From the NCBI GenBank assembly GCA_050633825.1, contig JBOEHG010000014.1, positions 42,493-106,492 on the forward strand: a stretch of DNA of 64,000 nucleotides, written 5' to 3'. A program made the position numbers and the translations under genes. Under the pieces are notes generated by a model, which searched no databases, had not been told where the DNA came from, and saw only the letters and a program-made list of their open reading frames with translations. Below are positions 60,934 to 64,000 of this stretch, piece after piece. The first letter of the stretch is position 1; every line of letters starts with the position of its first letter. This DNA is from CANLBN01 sp050633825 (GTDB taxonomy: Bacteria > Pseudomonadota > Gammaproteobacteria > Pseudomonadales > Cellvibrionaceae).

Positions 60934-61644
60934 ATGTCATATACGTTTATTTTTTCACTACAAATGGTAGTGTTTTTTTGTTTCTTTCTAATAGAAAAAA
61001 TATTGCCTGCCAGATCATTGCCAAGAAACAAAGGGATACTGCAATGGTTGATAATAGTTAATTTTTTTGCTTTGATTTGGAGTTCTTTTTATTACGCAGT
61101 ATGGCCCAATCTTCCTGAAGGCTTTTTCTCTTCAGACCTTACTGCTGTTGAGTCTGGTTTTGCTCTCTATTTTCTATACTCATTTTTAAACTATTGGTGG
61201 CATCGTTTTAAACATCAGAATAGATCTCTCTGGTTCCATGTGCATCGTTTTCATCACTGCCCATCAAAAATGGAGTCTATATTAGCTTTCTTTAGACACC
61301 CGGTCGAAATCGTTTTAAATACCTTGTTGATAGGCTTCTTTGCTTGGTTTTTTTCATTCCCTATTTTTGCTATTGCCATGGCGCTTGTGATTGAGGGGAT
61401 TTTTGAGGTGTACCACCATAGTAATATCAAAACACCTAAGAAACTGCGTTTTATATCCCATGTCATACAGACAACGGAGATGCATCTTGTCCATCATCAG
61501 AAAGGTGTTCATCGATATAATTATGGGACACTTTCTCTTTGGGATACTATTTTTGGCACTAAAAATATACCCAGTGAATGGAGTGGCGAGCAAGGAATCG
61601 ACATTCCTTATGGATTTAAGCGACTATTTTTCTATAAGAGTTAA
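60934..61644 (+). CDS. Sterol desaturase / fatty acid hydroxylase family protein
   Basis: 236 residues with about four membrane helices. The eight-His di-iron clusters of the superfamily are present: WWHRFKHQN (HxxxH), HVHRFHHCP (HxxHH), YHHSNIK and MHLVHHQKG (HxxHH). Such enzymes hydroxylate or desaturate a lipid at the inner membrane; the substrate (sterol, carotenoid, fatty acid, ether lipid) cannot be judged here. AGGAG stands before the ATG. It is followed after 88 bp, across a perfect hairpin, by the unknown gene cluster. Confidence 0.85.
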   Translation: MSYTFIFSLQMVVFFCFFLIEKILPARSLPRNKGILQWLIIVNFFALIWSSFYYAVWPNLPEGFFSSDLTAVESGFALYFLYSFLNYWWHRFKHQNRSLWFHVHRFHHCPSKMESILAFFRHPVEIVLNTLLIGFFAWFFSFPIFAIAMALVIEGIFEVYHHSNIKTPKKLRFISHVIQTTEMHLVHHQKGVHRYNYGTLSLWDTIFGTKNIPSEWSGEQGIDIPYGFKRLFFYKS

Positions 61645-61688
61645 GTTGGCGCGAAAATGCATAGACTCGGCCTTTCTTTATTGATACA

Positions 61689-61716
61689 AATACCATTCGA
61701 AATAACGAATGGTATT
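61689..61716. repeat. Perfect 11-bp inverted repeat
   Basis: AATACCATTCG-AAATAA-CGAATGGTATT. The CAAATACCAT core also occurs at 6236-6245 and, inverted, at 23211-23220, all intergenic. It has no T tract, so it is not a standard terminator; it may be a small dispersed palindrome. Confidence 0.6.
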
Positions 61717-61743
61717 CGCGATTTAGATTAAATGGAGAAAATA

Positions 61744-62145
61744 ATGAACACTAAGCTTTATGAAATCCACAATCATGCAGTTATAGACCACTCTTTGCCA
61801 GCCTTTATTGATGAGACCCTTAGGCGAGCAATTAGAGACGATGTCGCTCAGGTTGGTAGTACCTATGCCAAGTTACATGGCAGAATCGATCAGTTTGTGC
61901 ACGATTTATTTCAGTCCAAGCAATGGCTAATTGAGCGAGAAGTACTGACTGAAAGCGAGCTCGAAGAGCAAATCAAAAAGCATGTGCCGAGTAAGACATA
62001 TTTACATGATTATGCTCAAGGGGGTGCTTTATGTCTACGTTATACCAATACTCTGGCTAATTTTTTCGGTATTTCTTATACCATCCAAAGGTTCAACCCT
62101 TCAGATGACTTGGTCCAATCATTGAATTTGCAGGGCAAAATTTAG
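61744..62145 (+). CDS. Protein of unknown function
   Basis: 133 residues from the ATG at 61744 (GGAGA 5-6 nt upstream; an ATG at 61732 has no ribosome site). The sequence is soluble and mostly helical: FIDETLRRAIRDDVAQVGSTYAKLHGRIDQFVHDLF, then ELEEQIKKHVPSKTYLHDYAQGGALCLRYTNTLANFFG. No catalytic or DNA-binding motif is recognised. First of five small genes in the same direction that fill the rest of the window; it leads the next one by 8 nt. Confidence 0.65.
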   Translation: MNTKLYEIHNHAVIDHSLPAFIDETLRRAIRDDVAQVGSTYAKLHGRIDQFVHDLFQSKQWLIEREVLTESELEEQIKKHVPSKTYLHDYAQGGALCLRYTNTLANFFGISYTIQRFNPSDDLVQSLNLQGKI

Positions 62146-62153
62146 CCGAGGGA

Positions 62154-62414
62154 ATGATGAATAATACTAGGATAGCAGACTCTCTGACACAAGCTCAGCT
62201 GAATAGTCTAAATCGAATACGCAACGATGGTTTGAGTAATGTCTCTCAAAAACATCTGGCTGTTGCTGAACAACTTATAGATATTGTCTGTGATGCAGCA
62301 AAAACTGAGGATGGTGGCTATAACCCCTTAATGATTCAACTGACTCAGTTAAGGAATATTCTTGATGATTGTTCTTGTACAGATAAAGTGGTTTCAATTC
62401 ATTCGGTTGAGTAG
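62154..62414 (+). CDS. Small helical protein of unknown function
   Basis: 86 residues (the second ATG at 62157 is better placed behind GAGG). Helical composition, with LTQAQLNSLNRIRNDGL and HLAVAEQLIDIVCDAAK; a CSC near the end. It starts 8 nt after the preceding gene, so the two are likely cotranslated. No family recognised. Confidence 0.6.
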   Translation: MMNNTRIADSLTQAQLNSLNRIRNDGLSNVSQKHLAVAEQLIDIVCDAAKTEDGGYNPLMIQLTQLRNILDDCSCTDKVVSIHSVE

Positions 62415-62509
62415 AGGTTAAAGCGAATTTTTTTAATTCTCTATTTCAGTCGATATTTATTTTTATTTAATGTCAATATTCGGCTATTCGTTTGAGGACT
62501 TATCGGGCT

Positions 62510-63466
62510 ATGGGGTTTGTTAAACCATTAAATCAACAAGAACTTATTCGTATGAATAAAATGTTGGTTGACGTACATATAGCTATATCTGCCTCGATGG
62601 CTTATGTTCGTAAACTGCAAAGATGGAAGTTTGAGCATTTAGAGAGTAAATTTATAGGGGTAAATATTTCTACATGGAAACGATATCTCCAACCTAGTTA
62701 TAGCAAAATTCGTCCGCTTCACGTTGTAGCCGCTTATAGCTGGCTAACAATGCTTCCTATGTCATGTTTTTATAGGGGCTTAAATATACGGGAAGCTTAT
62801 CCTGATTTAGATGATATTTCTGTTGAGTGCTTAATTCATTCAGGATTGTTACCGAAATTAGAATTTGGTTATGTTGTTGACCAGCTTTTTTGTAATTTAA
62901 CTGAAAAACAGAAGGTATCTACAAAGCTTTTTGAAGACGCAATAGGAGAACGTTACGGTTTTTTAAATGATTACGATGACAAAGATTATATGTTTCCAGA
63001 TAGGCTGGATATGGAGTTGTTTGCTTATGACTATTATTATTCCTTTGCTGTCAGTCTTAAAGAGTTTCGCGAAAAAAATAATATACCCCTATCTATTATG
63101 GCTGAAGTCTTAAGTTTATCCCTTCATCGTTATAAGCAATGTGAAAATACAGATAACCCTATTCCATTACCGGTTGAGTTAGGTGCTCGTCTTCAAGTTG
63201 GTTTTCGTTTGGATAATGCTCTACCTTTTACCGCTCACATGAAACACTATAAACAATTTCACCTAGTTAGACGAGTACAAGAAATTCGGCAAACTTTATT
63301 TGTGGAAATAGTAAAAAATATTAGTCCGTTTAATAGGAGCCGTTTGCTGGCGCTTATCTCTAATGTGTCCAGTACGATTAAAGAAATTGATGTTAATAAG
63401 AAAAAGCTAAATGATATGATTTCTTCTATGGGGGCTATGAATAGGGTCTATGCAAATGGTGAATGA
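62510..63466 (+). CDS. Putative DNA-binding protein with HTH-like regions
   Basis: 318 residues from the ATG at 62510, which has GAGGA 11 nt upstream; a TTG at 62492 is in frame. The segment SLKEFREKNNIPLSIMAEVLSLSLHRYKQCENTDNPIPLPVELGARLQVGF has the spacing of a Cro/CI-type helix-turn-helix (helices KEFREKNN, SIMAEVLSL, LHRYKQCEN). An earlier segment, VNISTWKRYLQPSYSKIRPLHVVAAYSWLTMLP, resembles a second HTH. A coiled-coil-like end follows (SSTIKEIDVNKKKLNDMISSM). It may regulate the neighbouring unknown genes; this is inference only. Confidence 0.55.
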   Translation: MGFVKPLNQQELIRMNKMLVDVHIAISASMAYVRKLQRWKFEHLESKFIGVNISTWKRYLQPSYSKIRPLHVVAAYSWLTMLPMSCFYRGLNIREAYPDLDDISVECLIHSGLLPKLEFGYVVDQLFCNLTEKQKVSTKLFEDAIGERYGFLNDYDDKDYMFPDRLDMELFAYDYYYSFAVSLKEFREKNNIPLSIMAEVLSLSLHRYKQCENTDNPIPLPVELGARLQVGFRLDNALPFTAHMKHYKQFHLVRRVQEIRQTLFVEIVKNISPFNRSRLLALISNVSSTIKEIDVNKKKLNDMISSMGAMNRVYANGE

Positions 63467-63571
63467 TATATAATAAATATGCGCACCCAATTGGTTTGAA
63501 TTTGTGACTTTCTTCGGTCAGTATATTTAGGTTGTTTTTGAATAAAATTTCAATCTTTATGGTCGTTACTT

Positions 63572-63769
63572 ATGTCTCAAATGCTAACAAATGAGTTTAT
63601 AAAATCCGAAATGCTTGCAGAAAGCTATATCGATAATATTGCTGTAGTTAAAAAACTCTTAAAAAAAGGAAAAACCACAGAATGCTTGGCTGTTTTGGAG
63701 AAACTGGAGTCATCGATGATGATTACCTTAGCAGTGGGCGAATTATATGACTTAAAGGTAACGAATTAA
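63572..63769 (+). CDS. Small helical protein of unknown function
   Basis: 65 residues, amphipathic and helical (NEFIKSEMLAESYIDNIAVVKKLLKKGKTTECLAVLEKLES). The pattern resembles a single TPR-like helical pair or a small regulatory subunit, but no family is recognised. ATG at 63572 without a strong ribosome site. The next gene starts 5 nt after its stop. Confidence 0.5.
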   Translation: MSQMLTNEFIKSEMLAESYIDNIAVVKKLLKKGKTTECLAVLEKLESSMMITLAVGELYDLKVTN

Positions 63770-63774
63770 TTACT

Positions 63775-64000
63775 ATGTTAGTTGCGCACACAGCTATGTC
63801 AGACGTTATTGTTGATCGGGTCGATATTAAGAAGGTATTTGACCGTTGTATCTCTAATACGTGTTTGCAGCGAAAATATGCAAACAGCTCTGAGCTTGTG
63901 TCTGAATTTACCGTTTATCCCTTTCCTGTTCATCATGTTGAGTGTGTTTATACCCATAGAAGAGGGCAAGGTGATGGGGTCTGGTTTCGTTTGGTAGATG
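63775..64000 (+). CDS. Unknown protein, truncated by the window edge
   Basis: Open frame of 75 codons from the ATG at 63775 to the end, starting MLVAHTAMSDVIVDRVDIKKVFDRC and continuing through YANSSELVSEFTVYPFPVHH and HRRGQGDGVWFRLVD. It is the better frame here: the alternative at 63782-63997 has poor composition and stops. An ATG at 63796 is a second possible start. Only the N-terminal part is visible; no family recognised. Confidence 0.5.
   Translation, partial: MLVAHTAMSDVIVDRVDIKKVFDRCISNTCLQRKYANSSELVSEFTVYPFPVHHVECVYTHRRGQGDGVWFRLVD

Noticed and set aside
60813..61061. 82-codon frame before the desaturase gene
   Set aside because: Overlaps the desaturase N-terminus in another frame and has no ribosome site.
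63782..63997. 71-codon frame at the right edge
   Set aside because: The frame starting at 63775 has better composition, is in line with the previous gene and stays open to the edge.
1..64000. tRNA, rRNA, CRISPR, transposon ends or replication origin
   Set aside because: No cloverleaf-like segment, spacer array, terminal inverted repeats with transposase, or DnaA-box cluster was seen by eye; a covariance-model search could overturn this.

Overview
The window reads as a chromosomal segment of an AT-rich, Gram-negative, aerobic gammaproteobacterium, probably a marine lineage near Pseudomonadales/Cellvibrionales; the exact taxon cannot be fixed from sequence alone. Reasons: the block ffh, rpsP-rimM-trmD-rplS, xerD, dsbC, hom-thrC, recJ has the order known from Pseudomonas; there are TamA/TamB outer-membrane assembly genes, fadE/fadI/fadJ beta-oxidation genes, an AceA-GlcB glyoxylate shunt and Omp85-type proteins. 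TTG and GTG starts are frequent. I saw no tRNA, rRNA, CRISPR array, transposase or integrase of a mobile element (XerD is the housekeeping recombinase).

Layout. 1-362 has no gene. 363-3020: tesB and mobA (minus), pdxH and a small membrane protein (plus). 3072-4916: a complete transcription attenuator with an isoleucine-rich leader peptide, followed by ilvA. 5048-8305: a DJ-1/PfpI protein, a ribbon-helix-helix protein and a PAS-GGDEF-EAL protein. 8351-11311: etfB-etfA (minus) and an SNase-like protein. 11323-17102: tamA-tamB (minus). 17372-22950: ffh, a membrane GGDEF/EAL protein, and the rpsP operon with a clear terminator. 23349-34072: di-haem peroxidase lipoprotein, xerD, dsbC, hom-thrC, an MFS transporter plus GlxA-type regulator on the opposite strand, recJ. 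34232-37999: a small unknown, a coupled M14 deacylase/glutamate-cysteine-ligase-like pair, and nudC across a perfect 18-bp palindrome. 38012-44957: fadI-fadJ, a TetR regulator and fadE. 45000-46623: DUF2147 protein, shikimate kinase, TIGR02444 protein. 46816-50823: a leucine-rich leader peptide, leuA, a HolD-like psi subunit, rimI and a DMT exporter. 50879-57987: aceA and glcB with a divergent RamB-like regulator, then a DUF3179 protein. 58078-61644: periplasmic MsrA, small membrane protein, YaiI, the L16 hydroxylase, a sterol-desaturase-like protein. 61744-64000: five consecutive small genes I cannot assign, the last cut by the window edge.

How the genes fit together. Fatty acids and acetyl units are burned by FadE/FadI/FadJ with ETF as electron acceptor, and the glyoxylate shunt (AceA, GlcB) conserves the acetyl carbon; both sets carry their own local regulators. 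Branched-chain and threonine synthesis (hom, thrC, ilvA, leuA) is spread over three loci, two of which have leader peptides. The most notable observations are: (i) both leader peptides begin exactly 6 nt downstream of a good -10 box with a 17-bp spacer and have no Shine-Dalgarno, so both are predicted to be leaderless; (ii) the ilvA leader has fully mutually exclusive 1:2, antiterminator and terminator stems; (iii) a long HolD-like protein sits between leuA and rimI; (iv) nudC and fadJ end face to face inside one perfect 14-bp hairpin; (v) the ligase/deacylase pair and the unknown cluster at the right edge may be undescribed functions.
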